From Fermentibacter sp963718745 [NCBI: Candidatus Fermentibacterota bacterium] (GTDB taxonomy: Bacteria; Fermentibacterota; Fermentibacteria; Fermentibacterales), in NCBI GenBank assembly GCA_963718745.1, contig OY970370.1:372001-436000 (forward strand): 64,000 nt of DNA, read 5' to 3'. The notes below the pieces were generated by a model. The model had not been told where the DNA came from. It worked only from the letters and a program-made list of their open reading frames with translations, and made no database searches. Of the stretch, positions 1 through 8,492 are shown in pieces. The position numbers were made by a program, and so were the translations under genes. How positions within the stretch are numbered: the first letter of the stretch is position 1; each line of letters begins with the position of its first letter.

Positions 1-993
1 CAGGATGCCCAGCCTGAGCCCGGCACCGGCGGTGAAGGACCCCTCGGAGGAGCCGAGTCTGAGTGCGACGCGGTCCCTGACGAGGATCTCCGTTCCGAAG
101 TGGGTGTCGAGGCTGACTGCTCCGACGTGATACTGCGCGGAGTACTTCCGCCCTTCGAACCTGAAGTCGCCGTCGGCCGAGAGGGTCACGACGCTTGCGA
201 ACCTTCCCAGATTCCATGAGGTCGATGCACCGAGCTTGGCGGTCGGCAGAACGCTCTCGTTGCTGCCTGTATCCCAGAAGACATGCGTTCCGACTGCATC
301 CTGCAGATTCAGTCCCATGGCGAATACATCGCTCGGGGTCCACCTGACTCCTGCGTCGAGACCCACACCGAAGGCGCTGTGGTCGAGAAGCGTGCGCTGT
401 ACGACCTTGAAGCTCGCGCCGACCGACACCTCGTCGGTCACCGGCCTGGCCCAGGAGAGGTACAGGGCATAATCGACCGCGCTCCCCCAGGAGATGCGAC
501 CCTCGTCATATATCAGTTCCTCGCCCGGATCCCACTGTCCGTTGTTCTCGGTACCGCCGGGGTTGGTCGATGGGTCGTAGTCGTCGTTGCCGGAGTCCCC
601 CGGGACTCCAGCCCCGTCCTCGCCTGCTACGCCGTCCGAGCCCGTGTCGAACCACTCGAGATCGGTAGTGTCGGCGATATCGCCCGCGTCGGTCCTGAAG
701 AGGCTGGCGGCGACCGCCGACGACCCGTAGGGCTGGGCGTAGGCGAGGTAGTCATACCTTACCAGCCCGCCGAATCTCTCGGAGTGCATCAGCTGCGCCT
801 CCCTCCCGGGAAGCGCGACGAGTCCCGCCGGATTCCAGTATGCTGCAGTGGCGTCGTCGGCCACCGAGCAGAACGCGCCGCCCATGCCCAGGGCTCGCGC
901 ACCAGCTCCCACGTACATGAACTCGCCGGCATACTTCGCCGCCGCAGCCGGAATCGTCGCGATGAGAACCAGGCCACAGGCGATCAGCTTCAT
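1..993 (-). CDS. PorV/PorQ-like (UPF0164) outer-membrane protein, C-terminus beyond window
   Basis: The reading frame stays open for 331 codons from an ATG at 993 to the window edge, so the C-terminus is missing. The first ~20 residues (MKLIACGLVLIATIPAAAA) form a Sec signal peptide. The mature start has the family pattern GAGARALGMGGAF followed by DDATAAYWNPAGL, typical of UPF0164/PorV-like beta-barrel proteins. PorV partners type IX secretion in Bacteroidetes, but many non-Bacteroidetes members have no known role, so function here is open. The region around residues 110-150 is Gly/Asp/Asn rich (EDGAGVPGDSGNDDYD), perhaps an exposed loop. Its ATG overlaps the stop of the upstream PilZ gene by 4 nt (ATGA), so the two are probably translated together. 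Confidence 0.8.
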   Translation of the reverse strand, partial: MKLIACGLVLIATIPAAAAKYAGEFMYVGAGARALGMGGAFCSVADDATAAYWNPAGLVALPGREAQLMHSERFGGLVRYDYLAYAQPYGSSAVAASLFRTDAGDIADTTDLEWFDTGSDGVAGEDGAGVPGDSGNDDYDPSTNPGGTENNGQWDPGEELIYDEGRISWGSAVDYALYLSWARPVTDEVSVGASFKVVQRTLLDHSAFGVGLDAGVRWTPSDVFAMGLNLQDAVGTHVFWDTGSNESVLPTAKLGASTSWNLGRFASVVTLSADGDFRFEGRKYSAQYHVGAVSLDTHFGTEILVRDRVALRLGSSEGSFTAGAGLRLGIL

Positions 994-1340
994 CTCCTGT
1001 CTCCCATCCGCGTCCCGGAGACGAGTTCGGCGATCAGCGCCCTGTGCTCGTCGAGGATGCTGGTGAAGAACATCCCTATGCCGAAAGAGCCGTCTGAGAG
1101 CTTCTCCTCGCGTATCACGACCGCCCTCGCGGGGATCACGTACTCGTCGTCCAGCCTCAGGACCAGGTCGACCCTGGTCAGCTCTCCGAGCTTGTCCCTG
1201 GAATTGCAGTAGATCCCGGAGGCGCTCAGGTTGAGAGCGGTCACGGGGAGCACGGGCATGTTGTCTATGTTGATGCTCACCCCGAGGTCAACCCGCGCGC
1301 GCGGGCTGCTCCGACGATCGCTCTCGACTGTGTCAGGCAT
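990..1340 (-). CDS. PilZ domain protein (putative c-di-GMP receptor)
   Basis: A 116-residue single-domain protein. The N-terminal RRSSPRARVD supplies the RxxxR motif, and NLSASGIYC supplies the [D/N]xSxxG motif; together these bind cyclic di-GMP in PilZ proteins. No membrane segment or second domain is visible, so it would act in the cytoplasm as a small adaptor. ATG at 1340 is preceded by GGAGG at a good distance; a GTG just upstream (1343) is less likely. It overlaps the downstream PorV-like gene by 4 nt. A diguanylate cyclase that could make its ligand lies at 59980-60909. Confidence 0.8.
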   Translation of the reverse strand: MPDTVESDRRSSPRARVDLGVSINIDNMPVLPVTALNLSASGIYCNSRDKLGELTRVDLVLRLDDEYVIPARAVVIREEKLSDGSFGIGMFFTSILDEHRALIAELVSGTRMGDRR

Positions 1341-1408
1341 CACCGACCTCCATCAGATCGGAATCGAAGCTAGCTCCGGTCCCATCCGCTGTCAACGACG
1401 GAGCTGGT

Positions 1409-1849
1409 TCAGGATGCGGACTGGACGGCTGCCGGAGCAGCCTTCGCCTGCTCGAACAGGTCTCGCACTTCCCTCTTGTTCAGCTCTACAAGGGTGAGGA
1501 CTCCGAGGATCGTTCCGAAGGGCATGAAGAAGCACGCGAGTGCAGCCGCCACGGTGCACAGGTTGAGATTCCTCGTCCTGTGGATGTTGCGGCCCGCGAC
1601 AAACATCAGCACCGCGACCGTGGCTATCACCAGGACGCCGACCAGGCCGATGCCGCTGAATACCAGCCCGAGTATCATGGGAGGAGCCTCGGAGACCCCC
1701 TTCGGCGATTCGAACAGTGCGGGCGAGAGGCTTATGAGCAGACCCATGCCCATGTAGAGGAGCGGAATCATCGAGAACAGCGCGACGAATCCTCCGAAAA
1801 CGTAATGGAAAACGCCCAGTATCCTGAGATTGGTGTCCTCGTATGTCAT
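1409..1849 (-). CDS. small multi-pass membrane protein, function unknown
   Basis: 146 residues starting MTYEDTNLRILGVFHYVFGG. Hydrophobic stretches at about residues 10-42, 60-90 and 100-120 suggest four membrane helices, followed by a short charged tail (VELNKREVRDLFEQ). The pattern of an N-terminal 'NLRILGVFHYVFGG' and a HRTRNL loop resembles a widespread family of uncharacterised membrane proteins found next to DUF4190/DUF4870-type genes. A longer reading frame upstream exists but antisense overlap and lack of a better start favour ATG at 1849. It heads a group of small membrane-protein genes at 1.4-4.0 kb. Confidence 0.6.
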   Translation of the reverse strand: MTYEDTNLRILGVFHYVFGGFVALFSMIPLLYMGMGLLISLSPALFESPKGVSEAPPMILGLVFSGIGLVGVLVIATVAVLMFVAGRNIHRTRNLNLCTVAAALACFFMPFGTILGVLTLVELNKREVRDLFEQAKAAPAAVQSAS

Positions 1850-1927
1850 GACCCGCCTCTCCCGCTGGATTCCAGGCCAACTAGTCCGCCTGGAGATTTT
1901 TCGTAATATATGGCCGTGGTCGTGGAG

Positions 1928-1956
1928 TTGACACCACTCCGGCCATACATGACAAT
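1928..1956 (+). promoter_or_regulatory. predicted sigma-70-type promoter for the 2066 gene
   Basis: A perfect -35 box TTGACA (1928-1933) is followed after 17 nt by GACAAT (1951-1956), four of six matches to TATAAT. The downstream ATG is at 2066, giving a leader of about 100 nt. Prediction from sequence only. Confidence 0.5.
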
Positions 1957-2065
1957 ATCCTGTCCGAAGGTGGATGGTTCCCGTTCCGTGGAGGGCGTCC
2001 CGCACCGGCGGGAACGCACGAGATGGGAGGCGCGGCAGTACCGCGCTCGATTCGAAAGGGGCACG

Positions 2066-2392
2066 ATGGATCCGAACTACACTTTCACGCAGCAGGAGAT
2101 CGACGAGGGCAAGACGATGGCCGGAGTCGCCTACATCACCTGGATAGGGCTTCTGATTGCCTACCTGACCAGCAAGGAGAACAGGTTCGTGCTCTACCAC
2201 TGCCAGCAGAGCATTGTGAACTGGGTTCTGCTGTTCATCCCCTTCCTCGGTTGGGCCGTCCATGTGGTCTTTGTCATCATCGGAGCCCTCAACGGCTTCG
2301 GCGGCAAGGCAGTTCCTCTGCCCATCATCGGCAAGTTCGGCTTCAAGCTGAACATCCTGAAGCCGGATCAGGCCGCGGGTCCGCAGGCGTAG
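2066..2392 (+). CDS. DUF4870-like small membrane protein
   Basis: 108 residues. The pattern GKTMAGVAYITWIGLLIAYL, then FVLYHCQQSIVNWVLLFIPFLGW and a final amphipathic third segment matches the layout of DUF4870/Tic20-like small membrane proteins (three helices, with the short loop TSKENRFVLYHCQQ between helices 1 and 2). ATG at 2066 is chosen because GAAAGGGG lies 5 nt upstream; the frame stays open further upstream without a ribosome site. A strong hairpin terminator follows the stop. Role unknown. Confidence 0.65.
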   Translation: MDPNYTFTQQEIDEGKTMAGVAYITWIGLLIAYLTSKENRFVLYHCQQSIVNWVLLFIPFLGWAVHVVFVIIGALNGFGGKAVPLPIIGKFGFKLNILKPDQAAGPQA

Positions 2393-2408
2393 AATCTCTG
2401 CGAAGCAC

Positions 2409-2443
2409 GAGGGGCGGGGCTCAGGCCCCGCCCCTCTCTCTTT
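2409..2443 (+). terminator. rho-independent terminator
   Basis: A perfect 12-bp GC-rich stem (GAGGGGCGGGGC, 2409-2420, with its complement at 2425-2436), a TCAG loop, then the T-rich run TCTCTTTA. It ends the + gene at 2066-2392 and may also serve the convergent gene at 2453-2986. Confidence 0.85.
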
Positions 2444-2452
2444 ACCCGCACT

Positions 2453-2986
2453 CTAAAGCCAGCTCATCACACCATCCGCGACCGAACCGTGCGCGCCGCA
2501 CGGGCAGGAGACGGTGTACCCGGAATCATCCGCGTCGAGTATGACGTCGGTACCGCAGGAGGGGCAGGACAGGCCGGCTCCCGCTTCCATCAAGCCGGCC
2601 GAGGTGAGTTCGGGGAGCGTCCCGTACCTGCCGTACTTGCCGATGAACACGGACTCTGCTGACGCAACGGCCCTCATATGCGACTGGCAGGTGGCTTCCT
2701 CGATGAACTCCCCTGCCTCACCGGCACCCTTCACCGCACACGATGCGCAGCCCACGCCCAGGACGGAAACGGCGAAAACCGGAGCCAGGATCGAGAGCAC
2801 GATGCCGAGGACCCCGAATGCGGCGTTCCTTTCCCTTGTGGCGAGCGAGATGATCCCGAGGACGATTCCGACAAGCGGAATCCAGAAGAAGCACAAGGAG
2901 AGGATTCCGAGCGTGTTGCGCCTGGAGCGCCCCGGATCCCCCGCTGATGCCCCGTCCGTCGACTGCATGACCTGCTGATCCGTCAT
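2453..2986 (-). CDS. DUF4190-type membrane protein with C-terminal zinc-ribbon-like Cys motif
   Basis: 177 residues. After a short polar N-terminus the segment GILSLCFFWIPLVGIVLGIISLA, a NAAFG loop and a second helix form the two-helix hairpin of DUF4190 proteins. The C-terminal half (about residues 90-177) has a helix resembling type-IV-pilin-like soluble parts (AVASAESVFIGKYGRYGTLPEL) followed by CPSCG and a CPCG pair, which looks like a metal-binding ribbon. The combination of membrane hairpin and Cys ribbon recurs in several genes of this window. Role unknown. Confidence 0.6.
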   Translation of the reverse strand: MTDQQVMQSTDGASAGDPGRSRRNTLGILSLCFFWIPLVGIVLGIISLATRERNAAFGVLGIVLSILAPVFAVSVLGVGCASCAVKGAGEAGEFIEEATCQSHMRAVASAESVFIGKYGRYGTLPELTSAGLMEAGAGLSCPSCGTDVILDADDSGYTVSCPCGAHGSVADGVMSWL

Positions 2987-3038
2987 CCTGTCCCCGCTCC
3001 TCCTTCCCGATCCGCTCGAGACGAATGCACGAGCATTT

Positions 3039-3470
3039 TCAGCCGAGTTTTCCCGAGACTCCCGACACCTGGACCCAGAAGACGACCCAGCAGATCAGCG
3101 CAGCCGTCCCCGGGATGAACCCGACGTACGGGACCCAGGAGAACAGCGACAGGATGCAGAATGCGAGCCCGACGCCCCGTCCGGGCATGCTCTCGACCCC
3201 CGAAAGGTTCCTGGAGCGGACCTCTGCATCTAGCGACTCGCTGACCTTGAGGACGACTATGAAGTTCCAGATGAAGGAGAGCATCGGGATCAGGTTGAGC
3301 CAGACCAGCCCGGGGTCCAGCCCCCGGTTGCCCGGTGAGCACCGGGAAAGGGCTTTCTGCATGGCCGCGAGATAGAGGAGGTAGGGTATCAGGAAGGCGA
3401 CCGCCAGGGCGCCGACCACGGACAGGAAAGCCACACTGCGATACATGTCGTAGCTGCCGAATCCATACAT
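3039..3470 (-). CDS. small membrane protein, paralogue of the neighbour at 3544-4020
   Basis: 143 residues with about four hydrophobic segments. Shared blocks with the next gene upstream are clear: LAAMQKALSRC versus LATMQKALGRC, then GLVWLNLIPMLSFIWNFIVV versus GLVWLSLVPVFNLVWDFVVV, and a C-terminal VVFWVQVSG versus IIFWVKIAR. The two are therefore a tandem duplicate pair about 70 nt apart. Similar proteins occur in Bacteroidetes as uncharacterised membrane proteins. No catalytic motif is visible. Confidence 0.6.
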   Translation of the reverse strand: MYGFGSYDMYRSVAFLSVVGALAVAFLIPYLLYLAAMQKALSRCSPGNRGLDPGLVWLNLIPMLSFIWNFIVVLKVSESLDAEVRSRNLSGVESMPGRGVGLAFCILSLFSWVPYVGFIPGTAALICWVVFWVQVSGVSGKLG

Positions 3471-3543
3471 CAGAATCCGATCCTCCCCGGCAGTCCGGAT
3501 CGGGCCGGACGGCCGACCCGCCGGAGATTCCCTCCGCCGGCCA

Positions 3544-4020
3544 TCAGTTCACGATTTCCGGCGCAGCGGCCGGCTCGGGAGTCGTAGAGAGCAGCCTGGA
3601 CGCCCGGGCGATCTTGACCCAGAAGATTATGAAGCAGATTGCGAGCCCCAGTCCGACGAAGATGTTGACTATCGGGATCCAGATGAAGAATGCGAGCAGG
3701 CAGAAGACCAGTCCCAGGCCGAGCCCGGTGTCTGCCGCGTCCGGCGGGACGCCCCTGCGCTTCAGCTCGTTCCCGACGCTCGAACTCGTCGAGCCCACAA
3801 CGACGAAATCCCAGACCAGGTTGAAAACGGGGACCAGACTCAGCCATACCAGACCCGGGCTGATGGTCCTCCGGCCGTACGGACAGCGGCCGAGGGCCTT
3901 CTGCATCGTAGCGAGGAAGAAGACCCTGGGCAGCAGGAGGATGAGCGAAAAACCAAGGAATATCGCAAGGCTTTCGGCGTCTCCCGCCGGGTCGATACTG
4001 TCCGGAATCTTGTAGAGCAT
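3544..4020 (-). CDS. small membrane protein, tandem paralogue of 3039-3470
   Basis: 158 residues starting MLYKIPDSIDPAGD; ATG at 4020 has GGAGG about 10 nt upstream. Hydrophobic segments lie near residues 18-38, 62-80, 98-120 and 120-140. It carries the same MQKALGRC, GLVW and FWVKIAR blocks as its neighbour. A long in-frame extension upstream (antisense to glgB) is not credible. Function unknown. Confidence 0.6.
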   Translation of the reverse strand: MLYKIPDSIDPAGDAESLAIFLGFSLILLLPRVFFLATMQKALGRCPYGRRTISPGLVWLSLVPVFNLVWDFVVVGSTSSSVGNELKRRGVPPDAADTGLGLGLVFCLLAFFIWIPIVNIFVGLGLAICFIIFWVKIARASRLLSTTPEPAAAPEIVN

Positions 4021-4218
4021 CTGCGAGGTCCCTCCGTTCCCGGGAGAACCCGTCTCCCGCCGTGTCGCGATCCGATCGGATGCACGGTTATCTCCGGCAA
4101 CCGTCCCCGGTGTCAAGAACCCCCGGAGGGCTCTCGAGTGTTCCGGCTCCGCCACAGGCCTTATACTCCGGTCTGTCCCGTTCGGACAGCGGCCCCGGGT
4201 CCCTGGATGGAGGGTGCG

Positions 4219-6438
4219 ATGGCGAAGCCAACTGTCATGAACGGCCTCGAGATCCGGTCGATCATACGCGGCGAACTCGCCGATCCCTTCAGCCTCCTCG
4301 GCATGCACTGCCTGGGCGGGTCCGGCCCGGCCCCCCTCGAGATCCGGACCTTCTGCCCTGCGGCATCCTCGGCATGGGTCGTCCGGACCGACGGGTCTCC
4401 CGAGCCGATGGCTCTCGTACATCGGGACGGACTCTTCGTCTGGGCGTCCTCCGGCCCCGCCATGCCGTCGGCCTACCTGCTCCGCTTCGAGACTGCGGAC
4501 GGATCCTCGTGGACGACCGAGGATCCATACTGCTTCCTCCCCCAGCTCGGAGAGCTGGACCTCCACCTCTTCAGCGAGGGCACTCACCTCCGCATGCACG
4601 ACGTCTTCGGAGCCAGACCCTGGAGGGCCGGGAGCGTCGACGGGGTGCTGTTCTCGGTCTGGGCTCCGAATGCGTCGGTGGTCAGCGTCGTGGGGAACTT
4701 CAACGGATGGGACAGGCGGAGGCATCCCATGCGCTCCAGGGGGTCGTCCGGGATCTGGGAGCTGTTCGTTCCGAGGATCCTGGAGGGTGAGATGTACAAG
4801 TTCGCCGTCACCGGGCGTGACGGCATCGTCCGGGAGAAGGCCGACCCGCTCGCCTCCCGGTACGAGATGAGGCCCCGGACGGCTTCCGTCGTCTCCGGTG
4901 AATCCCGCTACGAATGGCGCGACGGTGACTGGATGACCAGGAGGGCCGCCTCGTCCCCGTTCTGCTCACCTCTTTCGATATACGAAGTGCATGCCCTGTC
5001 CTGGCGCAGACCGGGCGACGACAGGCTGTTCCTCCAGTGGCGGGAGCTCGCCTCATCGCTCGTTCCTTACGCGGCCGGCCTCGGATTCACCCACATCGAG
5101 CTCCTGCCCGTGATGGAGCACCCCTTCGACGGCTCATGGGGATACCAGACGCTCGGATACTTCGCCCCCACGAGCAGGCTGGGCTCTCCTGAAGATTTCG
5201 CGTTCTTCGTCGACACGGCGCACGAGGCCGGTCTGGGCATAATCCTGGACTGGACGCCCGCCCACTTCCCCTCCGATGCCCACGGCCTGGCATGTTTCGA
5301 CGGGACTTCGCTCTACGAGCACGAGGATCCCAGGCTGGGCAGGCATCCGGACTGGGGGACCCTCATCTTCAACTACGGCAGGAACGAGGTGAGGGGATTC
5401 CTTACTGCGGCGGCCCTCGCCTGGTTCGACCGCTTCCACGTAGACGCTCTGAGAGTCGATGCCGTAGCGTCGATGCTCTACCTCGACTACTCGAGGAAGC
5501 AGGGCGAGTGGGTCCCCAACCGCGAAGGCGGAAGGGAGAACCTGGATGCGGTGGAATTCATCCGCCACCTCAACGAGAAGGTCCACGGCCTCCACCCCGG
5601 AGCCTTCACGATAGCAGAGGAAAGCACTGCCTGGCCGGGCGTCTCGCGCCCTGTCTGGGACGGGGGTCTCGGCTTCTCCTTCAAATGGAACATGGGCTGG
5701 ATGCACGACACCCTGAGATTCCTCGAACAGGACCCCATCTACAGGAAGTTCAGCATGAACGAGCTGACCTTCTCCCAGCTCTACGCATACAGCGAGAACT
5801 TCGTCCTGCCGCTCTCGCACGACGAGGTCGTCCACGGCAAGTCGAGCCTCCTCGGCAAGATGCCCGGCGACGACTGGCGGAAGTTCGCCAACCTGAGGCT
5901 CCTGCTCGCATATCAGTGGGCCCACCCCGGGAAGAAGCTGCTCTTCATGGGCTGCGAGATCGGACAGCGATCCGAGTGGAACCACGACTCCGAACTCGAA
6001 TGGGCTCTGCTGGAGCATGCTCCGCACAGGGGGATCCAGTCGCTTGTGCGGGATCTGAACACGCTTCTGCGGGAGAAACCGGCCCTGCACGAGATGGACC
6101 ATGACCCCGCAGGCTTCCGCTGGGTAGACTTCCACGATGCCGATCACACTGTGGTTTCGTTCAGGAGGGTCGACTCCCGGGGCGGAAGCGTGCTCTGCGT
6201 CTTCAACTTCACGCCCGAGCCCAGGAGCGGCTACAGGATCGGGGTTCCCGGAACCGGATTCTACAGGGAACTGCTCAATACGGACTCTTCGACCTATTCG
6301 GGCGGTGGCCTGGGCAACCTCGGAGGCGTCCAGTCGGAACCGGTTCCCAGCCACGGTATGAGCCGCTCTCTGCTCCTGACGCTTCCTCCGCTTGCAGCGC
6401 TGTTCTTCGAGAACCGCGAAGAGGCTGGCTCCCGATGA
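4219..6438 (+). CDS. glgB: 1,4-alpha-glucan branching enzyme
   Basis: 739 residues, the usual length for GlgB. It transfers alpha-1,4 glucan segments to form alpha-1,6 branches in glycogen. An N-terminal early-set/CBM48 region (SVWAPNASVVSVVGNFNGWD) precedes a GH13 barrel. The catalytic triad is visible: nucleophile Asp414 in ALRVDAVASM, acid/base Glu467 in IAEESTAWPG, and Asp535 in LSHDEVVHGKS. The family signature GSWGYQTLGYFAPTSRLG is close to the canonical GYQ motif. ATG at 4219 is chosen because GGAGGG precedes it; ATG at 4207 is an alternative. No other glycogen genes are adjacent. Confidence 0.96.
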   Translation: MAKPTVMNGLEIRSIIRGELADPFSLLGMHCLGGSGPAPLEIRTFCPAASSAWVVRTDGSPEPMALVHRDGLFVWASSGPAMPSAYLLRFETADGSSWTTEDPYCFLPQLGELDLHLFSEGTHLRMHDVFGARPWRAGSVDGVLFSVWAPNASVVSVVGNFNGWDRRRHPMRSRGSSGIWELFVPRILEGEMYKFAVTGRDGIVREKADPLASRYEMRPRTASVVSGESRYEWRDGDWMTRRAASSPFCSPLSIYEVHALSWRRPGDDRLFLQWRELASSLVPYAAGLGFTHIELLPVMEHPFDGSWGYQTLGYFAPTSRLGSPEDFAFFVDTAHEAGLGIILDWTPAHFPSDAHGLACFDGTSLYEHEDPRLGRHPDWGTLIFNYGRNEVRGFLTAAALAWFDRFHVDALRVDAVASMLYLDYSRKQGEWVPNREGGRENLDAVEFIRHLNEKVHGLHPGAFTIAEESTAWPGVSRPVWDGGLGFSFKWNMGWMHDTLRFLEQDPIYRKFSMNELTFSQLYAYSENFVLPLSHDEVVHGKSSLLGKMPGDDWRKFANLRLLLAYQWAHPGKKLLFMGCEIGQRSEWNHDSELEWALLEHAPHRGIQSLVRDLNTLLREKPALHEMDHDPAGFRWVDFHDADHTVVSFRRVDSRGGSVLCVFNFTPEPRSGYRIGVPGTGFYRELLNTDSSTYSGGGLGNLGGVQSEPVPSHGMSRSLLLTLPPLAALFFENREEAGSR

Positions 6439-6457
6439 TATCGGAGGAGGTCCATCC

Positions 6458-6787
6458 ATGCCCGGAGATACTGCTCCCAGGGCGTGGATCGGCACGCTGC
6501 TGGCGGATGTCCGCTTCCCCGGAACCCGCACCCTGAAAGACAGGAGGGGGGAGCTGCGCTCCCTCCAGGACAGGCTCCGCAATCTGGGCTTCTCCGTGGC
6601 CCAGACCGGTCCCGCCGACCTGCCCGCACGCGCCTGGATCGCTGCGGGCTGCGTCTCCAGCACGCTCACCGGAGCCAGGATTATGATCGAGTCGGCCAGG
6701 GAGGTCCTCGGGGGATGCGCAGCCGAACTCGGAGCGGTAGAGACGTGCATATCCCTTTTCGATCCCGGCATGGAGGACAGCCAGTGA
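6458..6787 (+). CDS. DUF503 (YlxP-like) protein
   Basis: 109 residues. The opening [27 protein letters not shown] and the later [12 protein letters not shown] match the small DUF503 family, whose members often sit near translation or ribosome-maturation genes and whose biochemical role is unknown. ATG at 6458 has a strong GGAGGAGG site. The stop overlaps the GTG of the next gene by 4 nt (GTGA), implying co-translation with the YjbQ protein. Confidence 0.75.
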   Translation: MPGDTAPRAWIGTLLADVRFPGTRTLKDRRGELRSLQDRLRNLGFSVAQTGPADLPARAWIAAGCVSSTLTGARIMIESAREVLGGCAAELGAVETCISLFDPGMEDSQ

Positions 6788-7200
6788 AATCCCACAGGAA
6801 AGAGCTATGGTTCGACATCCCGGCCAGGAGGGGCTTCGTCAACATCACGCCCCTGGTGACCGAGGCAGTCCGGGAAAGCGGAGTGCGCGAGGGCCTGTGC
6901 CTCGTGAACGCCATGCACATAACTGCCAGCGTGTTCGTGAACGATGACGAGAGCGGGTTGCACGGGGACTTCGACGAATGGCTCGAGAAGCTGGCTCCGC
7001 ACGATCCCGTCTCTTCGTACAGGCACAACAGGGGCGAGGACAACGCCGATGCACACATGAAGAGGCAGCTGATGGGCCGCGAGGCCGTGCTGGCCATCAC
7101 GGACGGCGCGCTGGACCTGGGTCCCTGGGAGCAGGTCTTCTATGGCGAGTTCGACGGCCGCAGGAGGAAGCGCGTCCTGGTGAAGATCATCGGAGACTGA
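6784..7200 (+). CDS. YjbQ/UPF0047 family protein
   Basis: 138 residues with a GTG start inside the preceding stop. The family pattern is complete: GFVNITPLV, then [41 protein letters not shown] and [16 protein letters not shown]0047/YjbQ is annotated as a secondary thiamine-phosphate synthase-like enzyme because E. coli YjbQ shows weak activity of this kind; its physiological role is not settled. The conserved His residues (MHIT, YRHN, DAHM) form the metal/phosphate site of the family. Confidence 0.85.
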   Translation: MKSHRKELWFDIPARRGFVNITPLVTEAVRESGVREGLCLVNAMHITASVFVNDDESGLHGDFDEWLEKLAPHDPVSSYRHNRGEDNADAHMKRQLMGREAVLAITDGALDLGPWEQVFYGEFDGRRRKRVLVKIIGD

Positions 7201-7229
7201 AGGGCTTTCGGACACCAAGGAGGTGGGGA

Positions 7230-8492
7230 ATGACAGACGGTAGCGTGTTCTTCTATCTGTCCGATCTTCTGGGCCGGAAGGTCCGGTCGGAGGACGGGAC
7301 CTTCTCGGGCAGGCTTGTTGATCTTGTCGCGTCGTTCTCCGAGAAGTTCCCCGAGATCGAGGGAGCACTCTTCTCCACGCCGAAGGGCGCGGTTCAGCTC
7401 CGGATGGATGCAGCTCTGTGCGGAGCGCTTCTCGAGAAGCGGAGCATCGCGGGACGGGTGGAAACGTCGGAGGCCGGACGCGACCCCCGCAAGCTCCTGC
7501 TCCGCAAAGGCATGCTGGACAAGCAGGTCGTGGACGTAAAGGGCGCGAAGGTCGTTCGCGTCAACGACATCCATCTCCTGGCCCACTCCGGCAGGATCTT
7601 CCTGGTCCACGTCGACATCGGGCTCACCGGGCTGGCCAGAAGGCTCGGCATGGAGGGCGGCATGAGGTTCCTCGCCTCGGTCCTCGGCAGGAGGATGAGG
7701 AACGAGCTCGTATCCTGGAAGTACGTGCAGCCCCTGCCCCTTCCCGGGAACGAGCCCGTCAAGCTGACCCTCAGGCAGGAGCAGCTCAGGCAGCTCCATC
7801 CGGGAGAGATAGCGGACATCATCGAAGAGCTCGATCCAGGCGAGAGGCTGGCCATGGTCCGGTCGTTCGACGCGGAGCAGGTCGCCGATGTCCTGGAGGA
7901 GGCCGAAGATACTGTACAGGCTGCGATAATGCAGTCCCTCGACACTGCGACCGCCGCGGACATCCTCGAGGAGATGGAGCCCGCGGCAGCAGTCGATCTC
8001 GTCGAGATGCTGCCGGAGCACACCCAGCAGGACATCATGGCCGAGATGGAGGACGAGGAGAGGGCTCAGATAGAGAGGCTCTCGCAGGCCGGAGAGGACA
8101 CGGCGGCCTCGATGATGACCGTCGATTTCCTCACCTGCCCGGTCGAAGCCACCGTCGCGGAGGCCAGGAGGATTCTGGAGGAGAGGGTTTCCGAAGTCCA
8201 GTTCATAGGGTACATGTACTGCCTGGACGGGGGGCAGGGCAGGCTCTCGGGCGTCCTCTCACTCCGGCATCTGCTCCACTCGGATCCGGAGACGCCCGTC
8301 GCGGAGCTCATGAACAGACGTCTGACCACTCTCCGCCCCGATGACGACCTGGACGAGGTGGCCGGACTCTTCATGAAGTTCAGGCTTCACGCCGTCCCGG
8401 TGGTCGACGAGCGCGGAGGCATCGACGGGATAATCACTTTCGAGCACGCGTTCGACGAGCTGCTCCCGAGGTTTGCGAAGCTTGCCGGCTGA
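7230..8492 (+). CDS. cytosolic PRC-barrel / MgtE N-domain / CBS-pair protein (putative metal-sensing regulator)
   Basis: 420 residues with no membrane segment. Two PRC-barrel-like units (about residues 5-75 and 85-150; LSDLLGRKVRSEDGTFSGRL and LDKQVVDVKGAKVVRV) precede an MgtE_N-type helical superhelix (about 190-300; HPGEIADIIEELDPGE, ATAADILEEMEP) and two CBS domains (about 300-415; VTxSxxS-like strands ending in VPVVDERGGIDGIITF). In MgtE these N and CBS domains form the Mg2+ gate, but here the MgtE channel is absent. The gene overlaps the NRAMP-like transporter gene that follows, so the sensor probably works in trans on that transporter (inference). GGAGG precedes ATG 7230. Confidence 0.8.
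   Translation: MTDGSVFFYLSDLLGRKVRSEDGTFSGRLVDLVASFSEKFPEIEGALFSTPKGAVQLRMDAALCGALLEKRSIAGRVETSEAGRDPRKLLLRKGMLDKQVVDVKGAKVVRVNDIHLLAHSGRIFLVHVDIGLTGLARRLGMEGGMRFLASVLGRRMRNELVSWKYVQPLPLPGNEPVKLTLRQEQLRQLHPGEIADIIEELDPGERLAMVRSFDAEQVADVLEEAEDTVQAAIMQSLDTATAADILEEMEPAAAVDLVEMLPEHTQQDIMAEMEDEERAQIERLSQAGEDTAASMMTVDFLTCPVEATVAEARRILEERVSEVQFIGYMYCLDGGQGRLSGVLSLRHLLHSDPETPVAELMNRRLTTLRPDDDLDEVAGLFMKFRLHAVPVVDERGGIDGIITFEHAFDELLPRFAKLAG

Noticed and set aside
5134-6795. 553-codon open frame antisense to glgB
   Set aside because: Shadow of the third-position GC bias of glgB; composition is not protein-like.
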